Of a stretch of 64,000 nucleotides of DNA, positions 10,818 to 23,076 are shown piece by piece. This DNA is from Capsaspora owczarzaki ATCC 30864 (taxonomy: Eukaryota > Opisthokonta > Filasterea), in contig NW_011887304.1 in assembly GCF_000151315.2 (NCBI RefSeq), forward strand, positions 252,510 to 316,509, written 5' to 3'. The number at the start of each line of letters is the position of its first letter. Positions within the stretch are counted from its first letter, which is position 1. The translations under genes were made by a program, and so were the position numbers. The notes under the pieces were generated by a model. The model searched no databases. It saw only the letters and a program-made list of their open reading frames with translations, and had not been told where the DNA came from.

Positions 10818-13579
10818 TCAAGGCTCGTCGCTGTGCGGGCGAAGAGAGTTCATGTCAATCGCATGTTCATCAACTTCGTCACGGCCCCCTCGTTGCTGCA
10901 TGTGATCGGTTGCCATGAACATGTTGATTGTGCCGTAGACAATCTCGCTCGCTTTCTTGGCACCCCAAGTGGCATATTCCACAAGACTGGCAGTCTATAG
11001 GTCAAAAGTTAAAACAAGAATGGTGAGTGGTGTGGTGGATGAACGAGAAACAGCCAATCCAGCGGGGTGGACGCACCGACAGCGAGACAGTGACGCTTTC
11101 AACATTGTCCTCTGTCTTGCGGCGCGCGTTCGCTTCACGCGTCCACTTGACTTCGAGAATGACACGGAGCAGCGTCTCATTCATGAAAGCGGCCTGTTTT
11201 ACGAGTATTGACGCAAGCCCTGGAATGAGCAAGATGATGCAGTACAAAAAGCTCGAAAAACGCGATTCTAGTCACTCACATAATCGGAGTTGAAAACCAC
11301 CCATCCTTGCAACGCGTCTGTGGCAACTTCGATGCGGAACTGCTTTGTAGTTTCATCCAATCGCCATTTCTTGATGAGAGGTAGCTTGAACACATGGTCG
11401 GCCTGCAGAAACAACAACAACCGCGGCGTATTCAGTTGAAGCAAGAACAACGACTCGACATGTCATGCCAACGACGTACGTACCTTGCTTTCAAGAGGCG
11501 TCTCAGCAAAGCGGAGCGTCACACCGTCCACAGCAAAACCCACAGTGGCTGTCGTTTGTTTGCCCGCAATTTCGACGATACAGGGCGGGAAGAAGAGGGT
11601 CGAGTAATTGGTGACCCGTCGGACAACGTCAAGGTACTGCACGCCAACAAAAAGAGGAGTCGGAGGGGGGGGGGGAGATTCAGTGTTTTTTTCTCGGGGC
11701 CGTTCAAACTCAAAGAAAAAAAAAACCAAAAAAAAAAAACAAAAGAACATTGCAATGTTCTTACGGCAATTTTGGCGCCGGAAATGCGATGCTCTTGCAG
11801 CTCCTTTGACAACTCAAGGGTGGGCTTGAGTGCACCACGGGTTACGTCTTCCTTGGCCTGTGCAAATAGCAGGCCCACAGCTGCTTCATCATCGCTGACA
11901 AAGACTTCTTGAAGCTTGGTGAAAATCCACTTTTTCAACACGAGAATATCGGGCAGCAGTGTTCGGGAGTCCTGGCCTGAGTGCTTTCGGATGATTTGCA
12001 GAGGGTACTCGGTCGGTTGGAGTTTGCGTTCTGACGGAAGAAGTCGAAGGGGGGGGGGAAAGATGCGGGAGGGTTAGTGGTGGAAAACAACACAAATCAA
12101 GAGCAGATCAAAAAGTGTTTTCAAGCTCACCAAAGCCATTCTCGTTCTCAAAAAGGGAGAAGAAATGAGCGCTCGAGTCGCGCAGACCAATACGCTTGAC
12201 GACCATCTCGAAAACCTCGGCAGCAGTCGTTGTGGGCTTCGCAGGAACGGAAACGGTGGTTCGATCGGGCAGACGCACCAGGATTTCAAACGCACCACCT
12301 TGACCAACATGCTACAAGACGACCGAGACAAGCGTTTTAAGAAAACAAAGAGATGGGAGCAATGAGGGCACGAAGATGAGCGAAGAGCGACCAAAACGAC
12401 AGGAGGAAAAGTCAATTGTTCAATGTACTCACCGCTTCGTGATCTGGCGTCAAAAAGTCTTGCATGATTTGGGAGTCGGCAACGCCATTATCAGCCATCG
12501 CTGTCAAAAGAGCAAGTCACGAAAGTGAGGACTTGCACACTTTTGCTGCCAAAAACAACAACCACACAGTCGTTTGTTACCAATCTTCAGAAACTCGTCA
12601 AGCTGCTTTCGACGATCCTCAATCTGGGGCGCAGTCAGCGCAAATGGCCACTTCATCGGGAAGCGCGAAAAGTTGTACGAGGGGAAGGCGACCTTGAGCT
12701 GTTTGCAAACAAAGTAACCGCACACACGCGGGTGGGTTAGCGGTTGGTTCCAGACATTTCATCAAGCTTGTAATCAGCACCAAGCCAATGAGCACGTTGT
12801 TTCCATTCGTATTAGAATCGAGGTTTCAAGCTGAGAGCTAGAATCGACTCCAACTCAAACGAACGCTCAACTGGTCCACCGTTCCGTCGGTTTTGCCGGC
12901 ATTCTGACTCCTCGAGCAAAACACTAGCTCTCCTATGCAGCAACAAAACCAAAAACCAAAAACTGCGCAAACTTGTACGACTTACCGCCCCAGCCAGCGC
13001 TGAGAATTCACTGAAACGGCGACCGCAGCAGTAGATTCCATTGAGGAAGATTTCGTAGAACTGTGTTGCTTGAATTGAACAAGCCAAAGTTACAGTAAGT
13101 TGAGAGTGAGTATTGGAAGAGGAGGGTGGTGGTGATGGTGCAGCCTGGGTACAGCTATTTGTGGAGGAATATGGCAAAGTAAGGCAAGTAACGGGGAAAC
13201 AGTCAAGGTAAGGAGGTCGGGCCAAAAGCTCATATCACTCAAATGGAGAATGAAAAGTACAAACAGGAGCATTGAGCAAGTCAATGCATGCGTGAGGAAA
13301 GGGGGAAGAACCGGTGGAAGGGGACAAAGGGCGAGGGGGTAGGAAAGCGCGGAACTGGAACCTGGGAATGAGGATACTGACCGTGACGTCCTCGCCATCG
13401 ACGGCGGCTGAGCGGATGGACGGGACTGAGATGACACGGCGAGACGCAGCAGCAGCAGAAGCAGAGGCAGAGGCAGAGGCAGAGGAGGAGGTCGAGGCAG
13501 AGTGGCTGAGCGACGCGGTGGACGACGACGATGACGACGATGCCAGTGAAGCCGACGCGGACGGGTGCAGCAGCGACAT
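10818..13579 (-). CDS. SNX27-like: Sorting nexin, PX-FERM, SNX27-like without PDZ domain
   Basis: Ten exons in phase give about 491 residues: 13382-13579, 12986-13060, 12581-12698, 12433-12500, 12131-12311, 11765-12030, 11484-11636, 11280-11402, 11077-11193 and 10818-10994. After a Ser/Ala-rich lead of about 50 residues comes a PX domain (FYEIFLNGIYCCGRRFSEF, with the Arg that binds PI3P), then KWPFALTAPQIEDRR and SQIMQDFL. Both are characteristic of SNX27 rather than SNX17. A FERM-like region follows (FEILVRLPDRTTVSVPAK; FTKLQEVFVSDDEAAVGL; FMNETLLRVILEVKW). SNX27 recycles membrane cargo from endosomes with retromer; its FERM binds NPxY-type tails. Animal SNX27 begins with a PDZ domain that binds cargo and VPS26. 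None is seen here, and only 255 bases separate this start from the divergent RBM8A gene. The last exon (VEYATWGAKKASEIVYG) is a short tail I do not recognise. Confidence 0.85.
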
Positions 13580-13834
13580 GGTGATGATGATGAGGAGGAC
13601 TGGATTAGAATAAAAAGAATAGTACACAAGCACAGTGGATTAAGATTGGATGCGATGGCAACCTGGATCAAAGGCCTCATTGAAGCATTGTGTTTGGCTG
13701 GAAACAAAAATCCAATGGAAAGTTTACAGTCAAAGGTCTCAGAGCTGAGCAGCTGAGATTGGACGACAATAACAATACTCGTGATCATGATCTCCCAGTC
13801 TTATTCTTTTTAGTCCCCCCCAAAACAGCACATC
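13580..13834. promoter_or_regulatory. Bidirectional promoter region, SNX27-like / RBM8A
   Basis: These 255 bases separate the two divergent start codons and must hold both 5' UTRs and promoters. I see no TATA box or named motif that stands out. Confidence 0.5.
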
Positions 13835-14786
13835 ATGGCTGACATTGAAGTCGAGAGCTCTGCAATGGAGCAGGACGGTAAACGCTCATAGGAACACTCA
13901 ACCCCCCTCCCGCTCTCCCCTACACATGCATCACTCACTTTAGAAACGTCTTGTTTTGCTGTTGCTGACAGAGTACGACTCGCTCCCAACCACCAGCGAC
14001 GACAACGGGCGCGAAGGCGGTCCCCAACGCTGTAAGTCGGTCGATTCGGCTGCGTTTCTGCATTTGCCGCCGTGCGCACTTGCCGCTGAGGGGGGGGAGG
14101 TGTTGCGCTGATGCCCATGCCAGTCAAAGCATAGCATCGTGTGCTGCGAGCGTGGAGCGCGGGGGGGGGGATTGTTCGATTTTTGGCCAAAGACTTTGAG
14201 ATCTCGACGTTTGCCTATGACCTTTCAACTGACGCTCGATTTCATCGTGACTTTCTGTTGGATTGTGTCTGATGGGACGACCACATCAATGAAGCGACCG
14301 AGGGCTGGGTCGTGATGGTCACTGGACTGCACGAAGAGGCTGCCAAGGACGCCATCAACGACAAGTTCTCAGAAGCTGGCCATGTCCGCAAGGTTGTGCT
14401 CGAGTACGATCGCCGGACAGGCTTCAACAAGGTAAACGAACAAGAAACGTTCAACAAAAAACCGTGGAGGTTTGGGAGAAGGAATCGCTCAGCTTTGAGC
14501 TTTTCTATTTTGTGTTTTTGTGTTTTGGTAGGGTTACGCGCTGATCGAGTATAACGAGATGAGCGAGGCACAGACCGCGATCGAGGAGCTCAACGGCACC
14601 TCGTACCTCGATCAGACTATTGGCGTTGACTGGGCGTTCGTTCGCCCGCCAGCTGGCGCTCGATCGTCGCGACGGTGAGTGCTGTTGATTTCAAACGGAC
14701 AATTGGTCCATTGTGGCATTGACTCACCAGGTCTTATCTTGGATGTGTTTCGTTTGTATAGAGGCGGCCGTGGTGACCGAGAATAA
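13835..14786 (+). CDS. RBM8A: RNA-binding protein 8A (Y14), exon junction complex core
   Basis: Five exons (13835-13877, 13972-14031, 14295-14431, 14532-14674, 14762-14786) give 135 residues. The acidic N-terminus leads through EYDS and GPQRSTEGW into a single RRM: VVMVTGLHEEAAKDAIND, VLEYDRRTGFNKGYALIE, and IGVDWAFVRPPAGA. It ends in a short Arg/Gly tail (SSRRGGRGDRE). Y14 pairs with MAGOH in the exon junction complex deposited upstream of splice junctions and takes part in mRNA export, localisation and nonsense-mediated decay. Length and sequence are close to animal Y14, though the basic tail is shorter. An AATAAA overlaps the stop codon region (14785-14790). Confidence 0.95.
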
Positions 14787-15177
14787 TAAAATGCGTCGCG
14801 TTTGCTGTTGTCTGATCTGTTGCTTTGTTGGTTGGCGAAAAACGTCCATTAAAACACTCTAAGCAAAAAAAATGGAGAACTGTGTGTGTGTGTGTGTGTG
14901 TGTGTCGCTCTCAGGCAAATAAGGCAATGCACAGTCTTGGGTTCGATTAGGATGAGAACAGCCTGGCCGCAAAGTACCCAATCACTAACCACACTCTGCG
15001 CTTCGAATGACACTCTCTGCAACAAGAACTGCTCGACATGGTTCATTGTAGTACACGATACACGCTGCACAACGAGAGAAATGACAATTCATCATCATCA
15101 AAAATGGAGAAATAAGAAGAAAGAAGATGCACACAGCAAACCACATCAAAAGCGATCAAAACGAGATTATTGCAGGA
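14787..15177. other. Convergent 3' regions with a TG dinucleotide repeat
   Basis: This is the space between the stops of RBM8A (+) and the isocitrate dehydrogenase gene (-). It holds twelve TG units at 14881-14905. No gene, RNA gene or terminator-like structure is visible. Confidence 0.6.
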
Positions 15178-17879
15178 TTAAAGGCGCGCGATGATGGCCT
15201 TGGTGAACTCGGAGCACTTGGCAGTGCCCTTAAGATCGCCAGTGCGAACCTACAAGATGGGAAGGAAATGACAAGAAGGAAAAACAAAAAAAGAAAAAAA
15301 AAAGTGAGACAAGACGAGACAACGAACAAAAGTAGACATGAAACAAAAGAATGGAACAAAGAAGAATCAGATTTCTCAAAGGTGTTTTGGTTGTGTCGTC
15401 AGCAAGAGAACTCGCTCGGGAGAGTAAGTCCCAAACATTGAGAACCTTTCAGCCTGACGTGCAATCCTTTGCGTAGCAAAGACCAATGAAAGTCATCATT
15501 TTGGGAAGGTGGTAAAGCGGAAAAAGCGCGGGAACCAAGAGCACAAAGCAAGCGAGCCAGAAATCCCGGTACCAGAAAAAAAAAAAAAACACCATCCAAC
15601 CAAACTAAATCACCACAGCTCCTCACCTTGCCCTCCTTGATGGTAGCCAGAGCAGCAGCCTCGACCTTGTCGGCGTACGAGTTGAGGTTGATGTGACGGA
15701 GCATCATGCAGGCGCTGAGAAGAAGAGCGGTGGGGTTGGCCTTGTCTTGGCCAGCAATGTCGGGAGCAGTGCCGTGGACGGATTCGAAAATGGCAACGCC
15801 GTCGTAGCCAATGTTGCCAGAGGGGGTGAGACCAAGACCGCCGATCAGGCCGGCGCTCAAGTCACTGAGAATATCGCCGTAAAGGTTGGGCATGACGAGC
15901 ACGTCGAATTGGGAGGGATCCATGGTGATCTGCAGCGTGGGAAGCGTTGTGCGAGGCGGAAAGAAATAAATGAGCGGATGATTCAAAAGTAGCTGCAGCA
16001 CAATGACAGCCAAAAGCAAGCCAATGGTGTTGCTTGGAAAACTCACATTCAAGCATGCCTTGTCGAGGAACATCTCGGTATACTTGATAGTGGGGTAGTT
16101 TTGGGCAACCTCTCGGCAGCATTCCAGGAAAAGACCGTCGGACTGACGCATAATGTTGGCCTTGTGGACCGAAGTGACAGTCTTGCGGTTGTTGGCAACA
16201 GCGTAATCGAACGCAAACTTGGCAACGCGCAACGAAGCGGGGCGCGAGATGACCTTGATGCTTTGCACGACGCCATCGACGACCTGGCAATCGGCAGAAA
16301 GGAAGTGAAAATAAAAAAGAACAAACGAGAGAAAAAAAATAAATAAAAAATCCGCGAACGTACAGTGTGCTCAATGCCAGAGTACTCTCCCTCAGTGTTC
16401 TCGCGGATAATGACAGTGTTGACGTTGTCGTAGGGGGTCTTGTAGCCCTCGATCGAGCGGCAGGGGCGGACGTTGGCGTACAGGTTGAACTCCCTATAGA
16501 AAAAAAAGGCAATCTCGCGTTAGTGGTGCTTCTCCAAACCGTCCCACAAAAAAACGGCTTCTTTGATCAGAATCGAGACGTACTTGCGAAGGGTGAGGTT
16601 GAGCGAGACGTGGCCCTTGCCAATTGGGGTTTCGAGGGGACCTGCGATGAATTTCAAACACAGCAATGAGCACAAAACGACGCTTCTTTCGCTCATAGCG
16701 CCGGTTGAGGACGAATGCTCACCCTTGAGGCCGATCTTGGCCTTGTTGATGGTCTCGATAGCGGCCTGGGGGATGGTCATGGTGCCATCGGCGCGGCGAA
16801 CGGGCTTGACGTCGACGTTCACCCAGTCAATCGGGACCTACTCCCACCGGCAGATCAACAAAGCCCGACGAATCCTCAACACAATGAGATCATCATCATC
16901 ATCAACAACAACACACACACACATACGCTGGGGGAAGCACTGCAGCTCAACCGCAAACAAGCCGAAGCTGAACTGTGCATTGCGGTTTTTTTTACCTGAG
17001 CAGCAGCGAAAATGTTCTGGACGGCGGCGGAGATCTCGGGGCCAATGCCATCGCCGGGGATGAGGGCGACGGTCTGGCGGCCAGCAGCGCTCTGTTGGTG
17101 TTGAAGAGGATGGTGAGCAGAAGGACAGGAGAACGAGGAGAGGGAGGGGAAGGGAGGGGAAAGTATTGAAAAACAAAAAACCGATTAAACAGCCGAAGGG
17201 CGATCGCTCTTGCCTCGGGAAGCGTGGATGGGACGGCAGAAGGGGGAGGGGGGGGGGGAAAGAGAGTCGGGGGAAGCAACAGCATGAGCATGGTGGAAGA
17301 AGTGTCGATGGCCGAGGAAGCGAAGGCGGAAAGAGAAGGGAAGGAAAAAACCAAAAAAACCAAAAAAATAAAAAATAAAATAAAAAAGCGCCAAACCATG
17401 TGCTTTGGGAAAAAATAGAGGGAGGACCGCTGTTGAGGGCCGATCTGCCGTTCAGGCGAACCCATCCACAAGGCGAGATGTGGAACATCAGGGTGGTAAG
17501 AACTGGAGAAAAGACGGCGAAGCAGGACGTCGCTGGCGAGTCAGAGCGCGGAGCAAACGAGGACGATCGGAATAGGGAAACCGGTTTGACAGACGGCACA
17601 AGACCGCAGTTTCATCGCGCTCAAATGGAGCAGGACGAGAAGTTGGGGATGGAGGGATGTGAGGTTGAAGAGCATGAAGCCGGAGGGGGAAACGTACGGT
17701 GGATGCAAGGCGGGAAGACGCGGCACGGAGGACGCTGGCACCACCCTGGAAATGAAAAAAACAAAGCCAAGAGAGAAAAAGAAAAAAAAAATCATAAAGT
17801 CAATGGAAATCCCATACAAAAAAAAAACAAATAATAATTAAAAATAAAAAGGACGAACAAGAAGCTTGGACGAGAACAT
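15178..17879 (-). CDS. IDH3A: Isocitrate dehydrogenase (NAD+) subunit alpha, mitochondrial
   Basis: Nine exons join in phase to about 359 residues: 17859-17879, 17698-17745, 16996-17091, 16723-16837, 16584-16641, 16364-16493, 16047-16283, 15627-15929 and 15178-15249. The enzyme oxidises isocitrate to 2-oxoglutarate in the TCA cycle. Motifs seen are [71 protein letters not shown] (Mg2+/isocitrate Asp residues) and [14 protein letters not shown]. The pattern is that of the catalytic alpha subunit. The first two exons give a basic Ser/Ala-rich leader ([13 protein letters not shown]) consistent with a mitochondrial presequence. The 21-base first exon ends at a weak donor (GTTCGT), so the exact start is tentative. 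The second and fourth gaps are long introns (17092-17697 is 606 bases) containing only low-complexity sequence. Confidence 0.92.
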
Positions 17880-18061
17880 TTGCTGAGAGTGAAAAATGAA
17901 GAGTGATAGGAAAAATCAAGAACAACGTTGAAAAAGGTGTGAACAGTCAAAGTGAAGCGAGGGGAGTGGGGGGGGGGGAGAGATGAGCGCTTTTGAACTT
18001 GGAAGCGATTGATTTTCTGATTTTCTACATGCATTCGCAAAGTCCACAACAACCAAACTGC

Positions 18062-19893
18062 TCATTTCTGCACAAAATCCTCGTCATCCACATCATAGCC
18101 GACCACGGCAGCGGGCAACTGCAGCTGTTGGATGAGTGATCCGAGCGATTCCGACGCCGGCATTTCCTTTTGCATTTCGATCAGGGCAGTTTGCGTCTTC
18201 TCGAGCCACTTGTCGATGAGCGTCTGGAGTTCGTCGAGGTTGTTCTGCGTTCAAAAGCAAAAAAAAGAGCATTGCTCAGCGACATGACACAAAGCTCTCT
18301 TCTCGACGAAAGCCATCAAACAATACCGTTTCACGATAGTGCTTGACCAGCCGCAGTTTTCGCAACAGCTCTTGCTTTGTTGCCAAGCGCGCGACAATTT
18401 CAGCCTGGGCTTTGGTCCACGCCTCGACGGGAGCGTCGTCACTTGGAAGCTCCAGAATTTGTTGCGCAGGTTCATGAACTGGCTTGGCCGCTGGCGCTGG
18501 TACGACGACATGCTCTTGCGAAGAGCTTTGCTTGATGTGCTCCTTGCGCTGTTTCGCACCTGCAATCTGCTCTGCACTCAATCCAAATGGCTACGCCAAG
18601 CAAGCAAGCAAGCGAAGCAAGCGAAAATGAGCTCCTTTTGACTCGCAAATCCTGCACCAAGATCAAAATGCCGTTACTTTGCTTGTTTTCCGAGCAAGCG
18701 TTGGCGGAGCCAGAACCATGCCAAGCGGCTGTGAGCTGGACGGAGTGGAGGGCAGTTGCTTGATCCAGGCGTTTGGATCGAGCGGCCAGAAAATTCTCAC
18801 GCAAGTCGTTCCAGTCGCGCCTTCCGTGTCGATCGGTAGCAACCCAAGCTTGCCGACCTGTGCGAGGCGAATCAGCTCGGTCTATGCATTTTTCGAAAGC
18901 AAAAGTGAGTTCAACAACAAAGTTCAAAACAACACAGCCAGAGACTCGACAGCAAAACCACCGCCACCTCCACCACCATACCTCGACCTCGTTGAGCGAC
19001 AGGAACTGCATGGCATGCACTCGAACATGCTCACGCAGGTCGGACGCAGAAAAATGGAGCGCAGCAGTCTGAAAGGGCAACCGCGCGACAGCTTCACTAC
19101 ACCGCTTTGCAATTGCTTGTGCAACGAGCTCTGTGGTGGTCGACTCGTCCGTCAACGCACTCAAGCCAGCGCGTATCGCGTCCTCATCGAGGGAGAGGTC
19201 TTCTTCGTCTTCATTGTCCTTTTGTTCGGCTTCATTGTAGTCGTCCTGCGCTCCCGTTTTGCCTGGTGCGGCTCCTTCTTGCCCTTGATCCTGCACTTGC
19301 TCTTGATCTTCCTCTTGCTCTTGATCGTCGTGGGCCGAGGGATCCGACTCGCCGTCCCAGACCACGTCGCCGTCGACCGCCAGGGCAGAAGGGTCAAACT
19401 GCGTCGCTTCTCCGCTGTGACTGTTCGCCAGCAGCAGACGCGCTTTGGCAATGTCGTCGCGCGTCTTGGACAGCTTGGACAGCGGCGGCTTGCGCGACGA
19501 GGGCAGCGACCGTGTGTTCTGTGCATGCAACTTTGCGTTCATGTTGTTTCGGATTTTTCCCGCGCTTTTTGCACTCGACGATTCTGCTTCTTCCTGCTCG
19601 CTCGTCGTCGCCGCCACGGCAGCAGCAGCAGCAGCAGCAGTCTCTTCACTGAGCTCGGCTTCATCCTCGGGGTGCTCGTCGTCGTCGGCGTCGTCGTCGT
19701 GGTGGCGGGATGCGCTGGTTGGCTCGCAGTCCATCGCGGCTGTTTCAGAACTGGCAGCTCCGTTTTCGTGCTCCTGAGCAGCAGCAGCAGCAGCAGCAGC
19801 AGCGTCAATGGCCTTGTCTGTCTCTTCGACTTGCTCGTGAGTGCGCTTGCCGAGCAGCGTCGCGGCAGAGACAAACTCTTTGCTGGGCTGCAT
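18062..19893 (-). CDS. Sfr1/Mei5-like recombination accessory factor
   Basis: Four exons (18982-19893, 18678-18881, 18327-18590, 18062-18244) give about 520 residues. The N-terminal 250 residues are disordered, with Ala runs from GCA repeats and an acidic Gln/Asp/Glu stretch. The C-terminal part carries LLRKLRLVKHYRETNNLDEL, then LIDKWLEKTQTALIEMQ and VGYDVDDEDFV. This matches, by memory, the conserved C-terminal region of SFR1 (Mei5 family), where a coiled coil binds Swi5. Swi5-Sfr1 stabilises Rad51 and Dmc1 filaments in homologous recombination. A middle block (QFLSLNEVETELIRLAQVGK, ending near FWPLDP) is not recognised. All exon junctions are in phase. The gene is divergent from PEX11 with 118 bases between starts. 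No Swi5 partner is visible in the window. Confidence 0.65.
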
Positions 19894-20011
19894 TGATGAT
19901 GAACAACCAATAGAAAAATCAAAAACGACTGAAGTCTGAGATTTTTGTTTTTTGGATTTTCTTGATTGATTCTCAAATCACTTCATTTTTTTTGAATTCT
20001 TCTTTGTAACA
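19894..20011. promoter_or_regulatory. Short bidirectional promoter, Sfr1-like / PEX11
   Basis: Only 118 bases lie between the two divergent start codons, so both promoters and 5' leaders must overlap. The region is A/T-rich with a run of T before the PEX11 ATG. No specific factor site can be named. Confidence 0.5.
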
Positions 20012-21561
20012 ATGGACGTTGCCTCGTCGATCATTGCGCTGCAGAGCAAGACTGTCGGAAGGGACAAAGTCTACAGGTACTCAACTCGTCCTCCTCCTCC
20101 GCTCCGACGGCAACGTTGCTCGGCTCGCTGTCCATCTCCATCTCCGACTGCTGTCCTCGTTTTTCTCCAGCACGATTCAGTCAAGAAAACAATGAGACGA
20201 TTGAGTGAACGGAGACCATGGTGCGATTGGAGTTGCGAGTGAAGTTGGGGACACAGCGTCCGACATTGGCTTGGGATTTCGCCCCAAGCGCACAATCGCA
20301 CAGTGGCCCAACAAAGACGCTGCAGACCGAAGCGCTTCACGTGAATATGCGAACGCAAGCGTGATTCGAGCACCGTTGGGGGAAACTGCCATTCAGCGAA
20401 ACACTCAAACAGAGCAATGGAAAAATCACGTTCATCGTCAATGCAATGGCTGAATCGCGCGCGCCTACCAAGTTCGCTTGGCTTTCGTCTCTGCATACTC
20501 TGCATACACTGCACAGAGCGCATGCCAGCGCAATGTTAAAGCCAGAGCGGGCGCGGTTTGAGTAAAGCCTGACCAACAGCGCACCGTCGGCCAAATTGAA
20601 ATCCACCCGTCGGTCGATTATTCTGAGCAAATCCGGGCGCTCGTCAGCATTACAGCGAGAAAAAAAATAATGTTGTCCATTGTTCCAGCAGTTTGTACTC
20701 CTTCAGATTCGAAGCAAAAGCTGTGTTTTGTACTCCAAATCTCACTTTTGATGCGTCTTCCGACAGAACTGTGCAATACGCTTCCAAGTTGATCGGATGG
20801 TACCTCGCGCGCACGTCAGCTAGCAAGGGCACCATCGAGAAGTTTTCAAAGCTGGAGAGCAACCTCAGCTTGGCACGCAAGCGTAAGTCACCCGGATGAA
20901 GCGAATTTGCCGAGTTGTGAACTTGTGGCGCGTTGCCCACCGTCCCGCACACATCTCACTTCTATGGTACATTGTCGTCATGCCACACACGATACGTGTT
21001 GCACCTTGCTCCTGTTGCTGATTGACAGTCTTCCGCGTTGGCAAGCCAATCGACTTTTTCGTCGAAATTCTGCGCCAAGTCAAGAACGCCGATCCCGTGC
21101 TCCGAAACACGCTGACTGGCCGCGCAGCATGCCTCTCAGGCTGGCTGTTGATCGATCACCTGCTGTGGTTTGCAAAGGCTGGCATTGTCAACGTGGACGC
21201 GAAAAAGTGGTCTCGCCGCTCTGCCTGGTTTTGGCTGGCCGGCCTGATTCTCGCCGTTGTCCGCGACATCTATCAGTACATGCGCGTTGAACAAGCGCGC
21301 GCACGCTACATCCAGCGCTCCCTCAACCAGCCCAATTCGGCCGAGCAAGCGCAGACTGTGCTCTCGTCCCCGACTGTGCAGCAGTTTGACAAGGACCTGG
21401 CCACCCACAGACTCGAGTTGATCAAGGATGTTTGCGACTTGATCATCCCTTCGTCGTCTCTCGAGTTGATCCAGCCCTCTGCCGGCCTTGTTGGACTACT
21501 GGGACTCATCTCTTCTCTGATCGGCTTGCACCAAGTTTGGCCCAAGCAAGTTCCGAAATAA
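20012..21561 (+). CDS. PEX11: Peroxisomal membrane protein PEX11
   Basis: Three exons (20012-20076, 20767-20882, 21029-21561) give 237 residues, the usual PEX11 length. The protein begins with the amphipathic GRDKVYRTVQYASKLIGWYL, the segment that bends membranes during peroxisome division. It continues through LFRVGKPIDFFVEILRQVK and hydrophobic segments (SGWLLIDHLLWFAKAGIV; FWLAGLILAVVRDIYQYM). It ends in a conserved-type C-terminus (KDVCDLIIPSSSLELI ... GLLGLISSLIGLHQVWP). PEX11 proteins elongate peroxisomes and recruit fission factors. The first intron is 690 bases with no gene of its own. The gene is convergent with AAGAB, 131 bases between stops. Confidence 0.92.
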
Positions 21562-21692
21562 GGAACTTTTTGTTGTTTTGTAGATTTTTTGCAATGCATG
21601 CAGAGCTTGTCGTTGGTCACAACTTGCAATGAGAGAATGATTTTTGAAGATCGCACCAAACAATCGATCAAAATCAAAGATGTGTTTCGGAT

Positions 21693-23076
21693 CTATTGCT
21701 TCAACTTTGCCATCATTTCAGCAAGCATCGCAGATGCGTCTTCATCATCACTGTCGTCCCCGCCATAGTTTCCTTCATCATCTTCGTCGTCACCGCCGAG
21801 CAGAGAATAAAAGCTCATTGCGACTTGCTCCGCCAATGCACGCCGTTCCTGGTCTGGCAAGCCCGCTGCTTTCGCTGTCGCAGTCAAAGTCCAACGAAAG
21901 CGAGACAATGATAGCAATGTGTGAGTATGCAACGCCCGTCTGGCAATTAAATGAACGACAAATACCAACGACGTACCTTTCATTTGCGCCAACTTGCCAA
22001 GCGCCTTGTCAAATTCATCAAAGTGGGCTTCGGTGTCGTCCTCCTCGGGCCCGAGACCCCAGTCAACACGGTTGTTAAGGCCTGAGGCCGAGGGCAGGCT
22101 CGAGTCAGCTGGTCCCGTTCCCGCGCGAAGTGCACTCGCCAACAGCTGCTGCAAATCTGCCGCTGCGGCTGCACTGCTTGCCGTGGAGGTTGACTGCTGC
22201 GACGATGGACGATCTCCAGCATTAGCTTGAGCGCCTGCCGTTGTGGAGTTGCGTCCTGAGCGAGTAGCGTTGCCTGCGTTGGCTTCTGTACGCACGCACG
22301 CAAAAATTCAAGTTGAAACGTCCGTTTCTTCAATCGCCAAACACATCATGAGCCTCAGCCTTACCTTTCCGGACCATTGACTCCCACATGTTGGAGAACA
22401 GAGCCTGTCGAACACGATCAATGCCTTCATCGTCATCATCTTCGTCCTCGTCGTCGTCGGCAGTCTGCGTTGCGATTGCGTTTCCATTCGCGTCCAGGCC
22501 TGCACCTCGCGCCACCGCGACATACTCGAATCCGTTCTTGATGCACCATGCGATTGCCTGCTCTCGGGATACTGTGGATGTCGCAGGCACTTCATTCGAG
22601 CTGGCATTAGTGGTTGCAGTATTGGGCTGGGCTTCCTCGCCGCGGCCAGTCTCGTACGACCGCACGCACAAGAGGACCGACGGCTCGTGCTCCTGCACAT
22701 GCTGCAATGCATCGTTGAGCATTGTGAACGTGGCGTGCTCGTGCGCGTCAAACACGGCGACGACGGCGTCGGCCTCGGCCCAGTGCGCTGGCTCGACGGC
22801 GTCCCAGTGCCGCGCGACTGTCACAACGAGGTCTGCAGTGTAGTACTTGTTGTCAATCGTCCACGGGTGGTGCGACGCGGCCGCGGTTGAGCTCGCCTGC
22901 GCGACCGACTCCAATCGCTCAGCGCCGAGCAAGTCTGAGCAGACAAAGTCAATCCATGCGTCAGTTATAAGGTCATCTCAAAGCATGGATGCAGTATTGT
23001 TGTAATGGGTCGTACGCGCAATGACAGGCTCCCAATGGCCACCAACGACGAGGACTCGATTCCGTGGTGCGCTCAT
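21693..23076 (-). CDS. AAGAB: Alpha- and gamma-adaptin-binding protein (AAGAB/p34)
   Basis: Four exons (23016-23076, 22365-22934, 21977-22285, 21693-21874) give about 373 residues. A Rag-like GTPase-fold region begins at RVLVVGGHWEPVIA and contains HPWTIDNKYYTADLVV, VSREQAIAWCIKNGFEYV and VRQALFSNMWESMV. All three blocks align by eye with animal AAGAB. The C-terminal helix has LPDQERRALAEQVAMSF followed by GGDDEDDE, as in the family (the dimerisation helix). AAGAB is a chaperone that stabilises AP-1 and AP-2 adaptor subunits during assembly. The linker is acidic and Ala/Ser-rich. Divergent from the P450 fusion gene. Confidence 0.9.
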
